Origin: Paractinoplanes deccanensis
GTDB lineage: Bacteria > Actinomycetota > Actinomycetes > Mycobacteriales > Micromonosporaceae
Assembly (NCBI RefSeq): GCF_016862115.1
Contig: NZ_BOMI01000151.1
Location: 1-32,409 of the forward strand
Length of the DNA stretch: 32,409 nucleotides
Reading direction: 5' to 3'
A model generated the notes under the pieces. That model did not search any database and was not told the DNA's origin. It saw only the letters and a program-made list of their open reading frames with translations. Shown piece by piece: positions 19,769 to 27,759 of this stretch (its first letter is position 1; each line of letters starts with the position of its first letter). A program made the position numbers and the translations under genes.

Positions 19769-22104
19769 TGGCCGCACCGGACAAACCGACCGGCAGCGCC
19801 GGCTCGGGGCGCCACCGAGCGCCCGACGGTGACGCCCAGACGGCCTACATCCCGCGGATCACCGACGCCTCCCCCGACGGCGTCCCCGGCGGCCCCCTCG
19901 CGCCTCCCGTGGGCCTCGGCGGAGGCCAGCAGGCCCCGGCCCGCCCACCGGCCCCTCCCGCGGCACCCCAGGCCGTTCCCCCGCCGCCCCAGGCCGCAGC
20001 GCCCTTTCCCGCGGCGCCACCGACTGCCGCCCCACCCACGGCCTTCCCCGCGGCACCCCCGGCTTCTCCGGCCTTCCCCGCGACACCCGCGGCTCCTGCG
20101 GCCTTCCCCGCGACACCCCCGGCTCCCGCGGCCCCTGTCGCGCCGGAGCCCCGCCCGGCCGCGGCCGAGACGGCCGTGCTGCGCCCCGACCCCGCGCTCC
20201 AGCAGCGGATAGCGTCATCCCGCAACACCCCCGACGAGCTGCACGCCGCCGTCAACGCCGCCCGCCAGCGCCCGATCGACCAGCCCCCGGCCGGCCACGC
20301 CGAGCCGGGCTTCGACTTCTTCGCCACCGGCAGTCCCGCCGCCCCGGCCCCGCCCGCCTCCGGCCCGGCCGCCCCCAGCAGCCCAGCCGTCGCGAGCACG
20401 GCCCCCAGCTGGAGCGCAGCCGCCGCAACCCCCAGCACCGGCCGGAGCGACTCCCCCGCGACTCCCAGCACCGGCTGGAGCGACTCCGCAGCGGACCCGG
20501 CCCCCACCGGCCAGGCCCCCTCCTGGAGCACGGCCGGCGCCGCCGCCACGGCCACGAACGGCAGCCAGCCCTCCTCCTGGAGCGCGGCCGACCCGGCCAC
20601 AAGCGGCACCCAGACCCCTTCCTGGGGCACGGCCAGCCCCGCCGCGGCCACAAGCGGCACCCAGACCTCGCCCTGGAGCACGGCCGGCCCCGCTGCGGCC
20701 ACAAGCGGCAGTCAGCCCTCCTGGGGCACAGCCGGCGCCGCCGCGGCCACAAGCGGCAGTCAGCCCTCCTCCTGGAGCACCGCCAACGCCGCAGACCCCG
20801 GCAGCCAGGCCCCTTCCTGGAGCGCCACCCCGACCGGCCGCACCGCCACCGGAAGCCCGGCCGGCCTCAACGGCAACGGCGCGGCTCCGGCCGGAGGCGC
20901 CGCTCCGATCCCCGAGCGCACCTACGCCGCCTCGGAACACCCCTTGGCAGCCCCTGAGCGCCACGACAACGGCTTCAACGGCTACAACCCGGGTGCCACC
21001 ACGGCCACCACACCGCGGGCCCCTTGGCAGCCCGCACAAAACGACCAAAGCCCCCCATCACCCCAAACTTGGTCGAACACCCCAGACCCCGCCCGGCCGG
21101 CGCCGACGGCCGACCCGCACAAGACGGCGCTGATCCCGGCCGTGCAGCAGCAGACCCCACCCCTGAGAGAACCCACCGCGCTCCTCACCGCGGTCCCGGG
21201 CAAGGCGGCGCAGGCCGCGAAGTCGAAGGCCGAGCCCGACGCCGCCCTCGGCGCCGCGTCGGTCGGACCGACCCCACCGGGTGGCCCTCAGCCGAGCGCA
21301 CCAGAGGATGTCGAAGAGTTGCAGCCCAAACGGGGCGAAAAAGTCGTCAAACTGCGGCCCGAGCAGACCGGCGAGGGCTACAAGAGCGTCTACTCCGAGC
21401 TGACCCGGCCCACCGTCGGGTCGCGGCTGCGCTCCGGCATCCGGGTCTCCGGCGAGCTGATGATCACCTTCGGGCTGATCGTGCTGCTCTTCGCCGGCTA
21501 CGAGGTCTTCGGCAACTCGGCCAAGGTGCAGGAGGAGCAGGACACCCTCGCCACCCAGCTCGACCAGGCCTGGAACGACCCCACCGTCGGACCGACCGCC
21601 TCGGCCGCCCCGCAGGGCCCGGCCGCGCCCGGCGCCAACCTGGTGGGCCGGCTCTACATCCCCAAGCTCGACAAGGAGTGGGTGGTCGTCGACGGCGTCA
21701 CGCCGAAGGACATCCGCTACGCCCCCGGCCACTACCCCGACTCGGCCGACCCCGGCCAGATCGGCAACTTCTCGGTGGCCGGACACCGGATCAAGAAGAT
21801 CTTCTGGCGGCTCGACGAGCTCAAGGACGGCGACGTGATCGGTGTGGAGACCCGCACCAACTGGTACGTCTACCGGGTCTACGCCCAGGAGATCGTGAAG
21901 CCCAGCGCCGTCGAGGTCGTCGCCCCGGTCCCCGGCAAGCCGAAGGCCAAGCCGACCAAGGCGCTGCTCACGCTGACCACCTGCAACCCGAAGTACAACA
22001 ACTACCAGCGCCTGATCATCCACGCCGAGCTCGTCTCGACGTCCAAGCGCGACCAGAAGCTGCCGGACGCCGGCATGCCGACCCCGATCAAGACGGGGGA
22101 CTGA
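19768..22104 (+). CDS. Class E sortase with long repetitive cytoplasmic tail
   Basis: This 778-residue protein ends in a class E sortase domain (about 625-770): GRLYIPKLDKEWVVVDGV, APGHYPDSADPGQIGNFSVAGHR with catalytic H673, and LTLTTCNPKYNNYQR with nucleophile C739 and R748. A single membrane helix lies at about 565-581 (MITFGLIVLLFAGYEVF). Everything before it, over 560 residues, should be in the cytoplasm and is Pro/Ala/Ser/Thr-rich: tandem FPA[AT]P units (about 80-123), then nine tryptophans spaced 15 to 22 apart (215-351) in a PSWSTAG-type repeat. Ordinary class E sortases are 200-300 residues, so the tail is exceptional and may carry kinase sites. The domain joins surface proteins to the cell wall, typically at LAXTG motifs. 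It is followed by a small membrane gene and trpG. Confidence 0.92.
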   Translation: MAAPDKPTGSAGSGRHRAPDGDAQTAYIPRITDASPDGVPGGPLAPPVGLGGGQQAPARPPAPPAAPQAVPPPPQAAAPFPAAPPTAAPPTAFPAAPPASPAFPATPAAPAAFPATPPAPAAPVAPEPRPAAAETAVLRPDPALQQRIASSRNTPDELHAAVNAARQRPIDQPPAGHAEPGFDFFATGSPAAPAPPASGPAAPSSPAVASTAPSWSAAAATPSTGRSDSPATPSTGWSDSAADPAPTGQAPSWSTAGAAATATNGSQPSSWSAADPATSGTQTPSWGTASPAAATSGTQTSPWSTAGPAAATSGSQPSWGTAGAAAATSGSQPSSWSTANAADPGSQAPSWSATPTGRTATGSPAGLNGNGAAPAGGAAPIPERTYAASEHPLAAPERHDNGFNGYNPGATTATTPRAPWQPAQNDQSPPSPQTWSNTPDPARPAPTADPHKTALIPAVQQQTPPLREPTALLTAVPGKAAQAAKSKAEPDAALGAASVGPTPPGGPQPSAPEDVEELQPKRGEKVVKLRPEQTGEGYKSVYSELTRPTVGSRLRSGIRVSGELMITFGLIVLLFAGYEVFGNSAKVQEEQDTLATQLDQAWNDPTVGPTASAAPQGPAAPGANLVGRLYIPKLDKEWVVVDGVTPKDIRYAPGHYPDSADPGQIGNFSVAGHRIKKIFWRLDELKDGDVIGVETRTNWYVYRVYAQEIVKPSAVEVVAPVPGKPKAKPTKALLTLTTCNPKYNNYQRLIIHAELVSTSKRDQKLPDAGMPTPIKTGD
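20398..20847 (+). repeat. Tryptophan-spaced degenerate repeats in the sortase tail
   Basis: The DNA encodes repeats of about 16 to 18 residues with the pattern PSWSTAG...ATSGSQ, Trp at residues 215, 237, 253, 271, 286, 303, 319, 336 and 351. Neighbouring copies share runs such as CCACAAGCGGCA and CTGGAGCACGGC, showing recent duplication, but most units differ by several substitutions and small in-frame length changes. Confidence 0.85.
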
Positions 22105-22107
22105 CCG

Positions 22108-22413
22108 ATGTACGCATGGATCTGGCGCAAGCTCCCGTTCGGCTTCTGGGGCAAACTCACCGGCTCGCTCGGGCTCATCGCGGCCACCACCGCCCTGCTC
22201 TGGTACGTGGTCTTCCCGTGGGCCACCCCGCTGCTGCCCTTCGACGACGTGCAGGTCGGCACGGGCACCGAGCAGCAGGGCCCGGACGGCAACGTGGTCG
22301 ACCCCAGCAGCGAGGACGAGGCGCCGGACGAGATCCCGTACAGCACCGAGTCGAACGCCCCGCATCCGTCCGACGCCGCGACGACGGGCAGCAACCAGAT
22401 TCCGGGTGATTGA
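22108..22413 (+). CDS. Small single-pass membrane protein of the sortase operon
   Basis: This 101-residue protein begins MYAWIWRKLPFGFWGKLTGS, has one hydrophobic helix (about 22-43, LGLIAATTALLWYVVFPWATPLL) and an acidic, Asp/Glu/Ser-rich extracellular tail (about 46-101) rich in turns. It has the length and position of a small actinobacterial membrane protein found between the sortase and trpG; its function is unknown. It starts three bases after the sortase stop and ends one base before the trpG start, so it belongs to the same transcript. It could assist the sortase or the wall machinery, which is inference from position only. Confidence 0.8.
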   Translation: MYAWIWRKLPFGFWGKLTGSLGLIAATTALLWYVVFPWATPLLPFDDVQVGTGTEQQGPDGNVVDPSSEDEAPDEIPYSTESNAPHPSDAATTGSNQIPGD

Positions 22414-22414
22414 C

Positions 22415-23065
22415 GTGCGCGTCCTGGTCATCGACAACTACGACTCGTTCGTCTTCAACCTCGTGCAGTACCTCGGCCAGCTCGGCGCCGAGTGCGAGGT
22501 GCGCCGCAACGACGAGATCTCCGTGTCCGACGTCGGCGACTTCGGCGCCGCGGGCATCCTGCTCTCGCCGGGCCCCGGCACGCCCGAGCGCGCCGGCATC
22601 ATGATGGACGTCATCCAGGCGTACGCGGGCACGATCCCGATGTTCGGCGTCTGCCTGGGCCACCAGGCGATCGGCGCGGCCTTCGGCGCCACCGTCACCC
22701 GCGCGCCGGAGCTGCTGCACGGCAAGACCTCGCTGGTGCACCACACCGGCGACGGCGTGCTGGCGGGCCTGCCCGAGCCGTTCACCGCGACCCGCTACCA
22801 CTCGCTCGCCGTGCTGCCCGAGACGCTGCCCGGCGAGATCGAGGTGACCGGGCGCACCGAGTCGGGCGTGGTGATGGCGATGCGCCACCGTGAGCTGCCG
22901 ATCGAGGGCGTGCAGTTCCACCCCGAGTCGGTGCTGACCGAGGGCGGTCACACCATGCTGGCCAACTGGCTCGCGTCCTGCGGCCTGCCGGAGGCCCTGG
23001 AGAAGGCGCCGCCGCTCGCCGCCGAGGTCGAGTCCCGGCGCCGAGCGGCCTTCGCGACCGCGTGA
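22415..23065 (+). CDS. trpG: Anthranilate/aminodeoxychorismate synthase glutaminase (TrpG/PabA)
   Basis: The product is 216 residues from GTG 22415 (an alternative GTG at 22406 overlaps the previous stop). It is a class I glutamine amidotransferase: oxyanion motif LLSPGPGTPERAG, nucleophile C80 in GVCLGHQAIG, and catalytic H169 and E171 in GVQFHPESVLTEGG. It provides ammonia from glutamine to TrpE or PabB for tryptophan or folate synthesis; the partner gene is not in the window. The same gene sits next to pknB in Mycobacterium (Rv0013). It is the last gene of the rightward DUF881-sortase cluster and ends four bases from the convergent pknB stop. Confidence 0.95.
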   Translation: MRVLVIDNYDSFVFNLVQYLGQLGAECEVRRNDEISVSDVGDFGAAGILLSPGPGTPERAGIMMDVIQAYAGTIPMFGVCLGHQAIGAAFGATVTRAPELLHGKTSLVHHTGDGVLAGLPEPFTATRYHSLAVLPETLPGEIEVTGRTESGVVMAMRHRELPIEGVQFHPESVLTEGGHTMLANWLASCGLPEALEKAPPLAAEVESRRRAAFATA

Positions 23066-23069
23066 GTCG

Positions 23070-24923
23070 CTAGTCCCGGCGGTACGCCAGCAGCGAGTCG
23101 CTGATGACGCCGCCTCCCGTGCCGCCGCCGTTGCCGTTGGCCGGCGGCGTTGTCGTGGTCTGACCCGGGTCGGGCGTGTCGCTCGGGTCGGGCTCGCCGG
23201 TCTGCTCGGCGATGACCGTCAGGGTGACCTTGCCGCCCTTGGCGATCGACTCGCCGGCCTTCGGGTTCTGGTCGACGACCGTGCCCGGCACACCGTTCGG
23301 GTCCTCGACGGTCTGGATGCTGACGTTGAACGGCCCGGCGTTGTCGAGGATGCCCTCGGCCACCGCCTGCGGCTGGTCGGTCACCTTCGGCATCTTGACC
23401 AGCGAGCCGTCCGAGACCGAGACGTCGATCGTGGTGCCCGGCTCGACCGTGCGGCCCGACTTCTCCACCTTGGTGACGATGCCGGCCTGCTGGACGCTGG
23501 GCACCGTCTTGAAGTTGGGCGTCAGGCCCAGCTCGCGCAGGCGGGTGTTGGCGTTGTCCTTCGTGCCCCCGACCAGGTTGGACGGCACGGTCACCTCGTC
23601 CGGCTTGGTGCACAGCTGGTAGCGGATCTCGGTGTCGACGGTGACCTTCGTGCCGGCCTTCGGCGTCTGCGTCTCGACCGTGCCGTCGCAGTCGGTGTCC
23701 TGGCGCGGCTTCTCGGCCGAGACGTTCTTGAAGCCGGCCTGCTCGAGCTGCTGGATCGCGTCGTCGTTGCTGAGGCCGTCGAGGTCGGGCACGGCGACCA
23801 GCGCCGGCGTCGACTGGGTGGGCGTCGGCGTGGTCGTGGGGTTGTCGTCCTGCCGGGTCATCGCCAGCGCCACGCCGAGCACGATCACCACCAGCACACC
23901 CAGCGCGGCCAGCGAGGCCCACACCCACGACGAGCGACGATCCGGCGGCCGCGGCGGCGGCGCGCCCGGGATGGGCCGCTGCATGGTCGTCGCGGCCTGG
24001 GGCTGCCACTGCTGCTGCGGACCCTGCTGCAGGGCCATGGTCTCGGCCTGCGACATCACCGGGGTGGCCAGCACCGGGCGGCCGGAGACGGCGCGCAGCG
24101 CGTCAGCGCGCATCTCCTGGGCGCTCTGGTAGCGGTTGAGCGGGTTCTTCGCGAGCGCCTTGAGCACGATCGCGTCGATGTCCGGCGGCACCTCACGGTT
24201 GATCTCGCTGGGTGCCCGCGGGTCCTCGCGGACGTGCTGGTAGGCGACGCTGACCGGGCTGTCGCCGACGAACGGCGGGTGGCCGACGAGCAGCTCGAAG
24301 AGCACACAGCCCGCCGCGTACACGTCGGAGCGGGCGTCGACCGCCTCGCCGCGCGCCTGCTCGGGCGAGAGATATTGCGCCGTGCCGATCACCGCGCTGG
24401 TCTGCGTCATGGTGGTCGCGCCGCTGGCCAGGGCCCGCGCGATGCCGAAGTCCATGACCTTGACCTGGCCGTTCTGGGTGATCATCACGTTGCCGGGCTT
24501 GATGTCCCGGTGGATGATCCCGTGCCGGTGGCTGAACTCCAGGGCCGCGCAGATGTCGGCGATGATCTCGAGGGCCCGGCGCCACGGGATCCGCTGCTCC
24601 TGGGCCAGGACCTCCTTGAGGGTCCGCCCGTTGACGAACTCCATGACGATGAACGGCAGCTTCTCGCCGGTGGCCGACACCTCTTCGCCGGTGTCGTAGA
24701 CGGCGACGATCGCCGGGTGGTTGAGGGCCGCCGAGTTCTGCGCCTCGCGGCGGAACCGCTCCTGGAACGTCGCGTCGCGGGCCAGGTCGGTGCGCAGCAT
24801 CTTGATGGCCACGTCGCGGCCGAGCCGGAGGTCACGTCCACGGTGCACCTCGGCCATGCCGCCGTAGCCCAAAAGCTCGCCGACCTGATACCTGCCACCG
24901 AGCAGGCGGGCCTGCGCCGTCAT
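23070..24923 (-). CDS. pknB: Ser/Thr protein kinase PknB with three PASTA domains
   Basis: The product is 617 residues. The kinase domain (about 10-280) has the glycine loop LGYGGMAEV, the Lys of VAIK (K41), HRD (D140), DFG (D158) and an activation loop MTQTSAVIGTAQY whose T173 and T175 match the autophosphorylated Thr pair of M. tuberculosis PknB. A Pro/Gln linker, a membrane helix (333-355) and three extracellular PASTA domains (about 376-438, 441-505, 508-573) follow, then a low-complexity Thr/Gly tail. PASTA domains bind peptidoglycan fragments and lipid II. Mycobacterial PknB has four, so one is absent here. C412 and C438 could form a disulfide in PASTA1. The start overlaps the pknA stop as ATGA, so it is translationally coupled. 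It is the last gene of the operon. Confidence 0.98.
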   Translation of the reverse strand: MTAQARLLGGRYQVGELLGYGGMAEVHRGRDLRLGRDVAIKMLRTDLARDATFQERFRREAQNSAALNHPAIVAVYDTGEEVSATGEKLPFIVMEFVNGRTLKEVLAQEQRIPWRRALEIIADICAALEFSHRHGIIHRDIKPGNVMITQNGQVKVMDFGIARALASGATTMTQTSAVIGTAQYLSPEQARGEAVDARSDVYAAGCVLFELLVGHPPFVGDSPVSVAYQHVREDPRAPSEINREVPPDIDAIVLKALAKNPLNRYQSAQEMRADALRAVSGRPVLATPVMSQAETMALQQGPQQQWQPQAATTMQRPIPGAPPPRPPDRRSSWVWASLAALGVLVVIVLGVALAMTRQDDNPTTTPTPTQSTPALVAVPDLDGLSNDDAIQQLEQAGFKNVSAEKPRQDTDCDGTVETQTPKAGTKVTVDTEIRYQLCTKPDEVTVPSNLVGGTKDNANTRLRELGLTPNFKTVPSVQQAGIVTKVEKSGRTVEPGTTIDVSVSDGSLVKMPKVTDQPQAVAEGILDNAGPFNVSIQTVEDPNGVPGTVVDQNPKAGESIAKGGKVTLTVIAEQTGEPDPSDTPDPGQTTTTPPANGNGGGTGGGVISDSLLAYRRD

Positions 24924-26260
24924 AGCGTCTGTCGTCCTTCGTTCGCTCGAATCCAGCCGGGGTTGGCGCCCGTCTGTGTGGTTAGACGGTACGACGCCGC
25001 GGGCGGTGCCCCGCCATCGACGCCCGTGTGGACGACGGCCGCACTGATCAGCGCGCCGCTGCTGCCGTTCTGCGTTTCCTGTCCCTGTTTGAGCAGGAAC
25101 GAGATGACCCCCGCGCAGAGCAGGACCAGCAGTGCGAGGACCACGGCGAGCACGATCAGCACCTGCCGCCCGCCGGAGCTCTCCGGCTTGGCGGCGGGTG
25201 CCGGCTGTGGTTGATACGGCTGGCGGTAGGGCTGCGGTTGAACCGGCGGCCCGGATGGGACGGACGCCGCACCCCGCGCGCCCGAGACGGGCCGCTGGGT
25301 CGGCGGGTAGGGCGCGTGCGGCGCCCCGGCGACCGGGGACCCGGGCATGGCCGGGCCGGACGGCGGCCGCGGGAACCCACCGGCCGGGCTGACCGGCGGC
25401 GCGCTGCGCACCGGCTGGCCGGCGGGCTGCGCGGCGGTCGTGGCCAGCGACGCGGCGGCCTGGCGCGCGACGGCGGCCATCGCCGACGCGGAGGGCCAGC
25501 GCGCGGACGGGTCCTTTGCCATGGCCCGGTCGACGATGGTGCGCACGGTCGGCGGGATGTCGCCGGGCAGCGGCCGCGGCGTGTCCCGGACGTGCTTCAT
25601 GGCGATCTCCAACGGCGTGGCGCCGTCGAAGGGCCGGTGCCCGGAGAGGCACTGGTAGGCGACCACGCCCAGCGCGTACACGTCGGAGGCGGGCGTGGCG
25701 ACCGCGCCGGAGGCCTGCTCCGGCGAGATGTAGGAGGCCGTGCCGAGCACTGAGCCGGCGACGGTGAGCTGCCCGACCAGCGCCGAGCGCGCGATGCCGA
25801 AGTCGGTGAGCACGAGCGTGCCGTTCGGGCGTACCAGAAGGTTGCCGGGTTTGACGTCGCGGTGCACGATGCCGTTCGCGTGCGCGGCCTGCAACGCGTC
25901 GGCGGCCTGCGCGACCAGCGCCATCGTGCGCGCGGGGGTGAGCCGGCCGACCCGGCTCAGCGTGCGCGACAGGGCATCGCCCTCGACGTACTCCATCACC
26001 AGGAACGCGAGCTGCTGGTCGCTGCCGTAGTCGTAGACGTCGACGACCCCGGGGTGGTTGATCGTGGCCATGGTGCGCGCCTCGCCCCGGAAGCGCTCGG
26101 CGAAGCCCGGCTCGTCGAGCAGCGCGGGCAGCAGGATCTTGACGGCGACGGTCCGGCCCAGCACCTCGTCGGTGCCGCGCCACACGTCGCCCATCCCGCC
26201 GCCGGCGATCCGCTCGTCGAGACGGTAGCGCCCGCCGAGGGTCACCCCAGGGCTGATCAT
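24920..26260 (-). CDS. pknA: Ser/Thr protein kinase PknA
   Basis: The product is 446 residues. The kinase domain (about 10-275) shows IAGGGMGDVW, the Lys of VAVK (K41), HRD (D135), DFG (D153) and the activation segment LTVAGSVLGTASYISPEQ. A long Pro/Ala/Gln-rich linker (about 275-385), a membrane helix (about 390-412, QVLIVLAVVLALLVLLCAGVISF) and a short extracellular tail without PASTA domains follow, as in other PknA. Substrates include PknB, Wag31 and division proteins by family knowledge. It starts two bases after the pbpA stop behind GGAGGGGA, and its stop overlaps the pknB start (ATGA). The frame is open upstream in other phases only because of GC bias. Confidence 0.97.
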   Translation of the reverse strand: MISPGVTLGGRYRLDERIAGGGMGDVWRGTDEVLGRTVAVKILLPALLDEPGFAERFRGEARTMATINHPGVVDVYDYGSDQQLAFLVMEYVEGDALSRTLSRVGRLTPARTMALVAQAADALQAAHANGIVHRDVKPGNLLVRPNGTLVLTDFGIARSALVGQLTVAGSVLGTASYISPEQASGAVATPASDVYALGVVAYQCLSGHRPFDGATPLEIAMKHVRDTPRPLPGDIPPTVRTIVDRAMAKDPSARWPSASAMAAVARQAAASLATTAAQPAGQPVRSAPPVSPAGGFPRPPSGPAMPGSPVAGAPHAPYPPTQRPVSGARGAASVPSGPPVQPQPYRQPYQPQPAPAAKPESSGGRQVLIVLAVVLALLVLLCAGVISFLLKQGQETQNGSSGALISAAVVHTGVDGGAPPAASYRLTTQTGANPGWIRANEGRQTL

Positions 26261-26262
26261 GC

Positions 26263-27759
26263 TCAGTCCCCTCCCCGACCGGCCGCGGCCTTCATGATGA
26301 GCCCGGCGATGCGGGCAGCCTCGGCGCTCGCGTGGCCGCCGGGCACGTTCTCCAGCATGACGCAGACCGCGGAGACCGCCTCGCCCTTCTCGTTGTAGGC
26401 GAAGCCGATGAACCAGCCGTGCGGGTCGGCGCCCTCGGCGTTCTGCGCCGTACCGGTCTTGCCGCCGACCTCGAAGCCGCTGATCCGCGCCTTCTTGCCG
26501 GTGCCGTTCTCGACGACGCTGACCATCATCTCCTTGAGGTCCGAGGCGACCGACTCGTTGATCGGCGTCCGCAGCGTCTTGGGGTCGGCGTTGTAGATCG
26601 TGCGGCGGTCCGGGCTGAGCAGCTTCTGCACCAGGTAGGGGCGCATCTGCTTGCCGCCGTTGGCGACCGTGGCCGCCATGAGCGCGCCCTCCAGCGTCGT
26701 CATCCGCACGTCGCGCTGGCCGATCGACGACTGGGCCAGGGCGCCCTTGTCGGTGCTGCCGTCCGGGTTCTTGATGTCGCCGGTGTGGCTGGCCGCCACC
26801 GGCAGGCCGCTGCCCTCGAGGTTGCCGACGGTGAGGCTGTCGTCCTCGAAGCCGAACGCCTTGGCCGTCTCCATCACCTTTTCCCGGCCCAGCGTGACGC
26901 CGAGCCGCGCGAAACCGGTGTTGCAGCTCTCGGTCAGCGCCTCCTTGAGGGTGACCTGGCTGCCGGGGCAGACCTCGTCCTCGGCGTTGTGGATGACCGC
27001 GCCGCTCTCCTCGTACGTGCTGCCGGCCTTGATCTCGGTCTGCTGCGTGTAGCCGTTCTGCAGGGCGGCCGCCGAGACGATCACCTTGAACGTGGAGCCG
27101 GGCGGCAGCGTCTCGGCGGTCGCCCGGTTGAGCAGCGGCTGGTCCTCGTCCTTGTTGAGCTTGTTGTACGCCGCGGCGGCGGCCTTCTCGTCGTGGCTGA
27201 CCAGCGGGTTCGGGTCGTAGCTCGGGATCGACACCATGGCCTGCACCGCGCCGGTGCGCGGGTCGATCGCGACCGCCGCGCCCTTCTCCACGTCGCGCTG
27301 GTTGTTGAGCAGCTGCTTGTACGCGGTCTCCTGCGCCGTCGGGTTGATCGTCAGCACGACGTTGCCGCCGCCGGTGTTGTTGCCGGTGAACATGTCCTTC
27401 ACCCGGTCGGCGAAGAGCTTGTCACTCTCGCCGGAGAGGAAGTCGTTCTCGCTGTTCTCGATGCCCGTGGCGGCGAGACCCACCGGCCGGTAGCCGAGCA
27501 CCGGCGCGTACGCCTCCTTGCGCGGGTAGACGCGCAGGTACTTGAGCGTGTCGTCGGTGACCTTGTTGGTGGCCAGCCCGATGCCGCCCGCCTCGATCAC
27601 GCCGCGCGGGCGTTCGTACTGGGCTACTACGACCCGGCGGTTGTACTCGTTGGTGCGGTAGTCGTCGGCCTTGTAGGCCTGCACCCAGTTGAGATTGGCG
27701 AAGAGCAGGCCGAAGAGCACGAGGATGACCACGCCGGCCCGGCGAAGGGGTGCGTTCAC
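26263..27759 (-). CDS. pbpA: Penicillin-binding protein PbpA (class B transpeptidase)
   Basis: The product is 498 residues from GTG 27759. It has an N-terminal membrane anchor (about 8-26), a PBP dimerisation region (about 35-150) and a transpeptidase domain (about 158-490) with SxxK STFK (S222, K225), SxN SCN (278-280) and KTG (434-436, GGKTGTAQN). It cross-links peptidoglycan outside the membrane with the SEDS polymerase encoded just upstream. The GTG overlaps the rodA stop (GTGA), and the Shine-Dalgarno GGAGGTGAT lies inside the last codons of rodA, which decides the start. C264 (VCPG) and C279 (SCN) could be redox-sensitive, but this is speculation. Confidence 0.97.
   Translation of the reverse strand: MNAPLRRAGVVILVLFGLLFANLNWVQAYKADDYRTNEYNRRVVVAQYERPRGVIEAGGIGLATNKVTDDTLKYLRVYPRKEAYAPVLGYRPVGLAATGIENSENDFLSGESDKLFADRVKDMFTGNNTGGGNVVLTINPTAQETAYKQLLNNQRDVEKGAAVAIDPRTGAVQAMVSIPSYDPNPLVSHDEKAAAAAYNKLNKDEDQPLLNRATAETLPPGSTFKVIVSAAALQNGYTQQTEIKAGSTYEESGAVIHNAEDEVCPGSQVTLKEALTESCNTGFARLGVTLGREKVMETAKAFGFEDDSLTVGNLEGSGLPVAASHTGDIKNPDGSTDKGALAQSSIGQRDVRMTTLEGALMAATVANGGKQMRPYLVQKLLSPDRRTIYNADPKTLRTPINESVASDLKEMMVSVVENGTGKKARISGFEVGGKTGTAQNAEGADPHGWFIGFAYNEKGEAVSAVCVMLENVPGGHASAEAARIAGLIMKAAAGRGGD

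Noticed and set aside
23070..26183. A fused 1037-residue protein ending in PknB
   Set aside because: The upstream third is out-of-phase pknA sequence. The ATGA overlap and a family-length N-terminus place the real PknB start at 24923.
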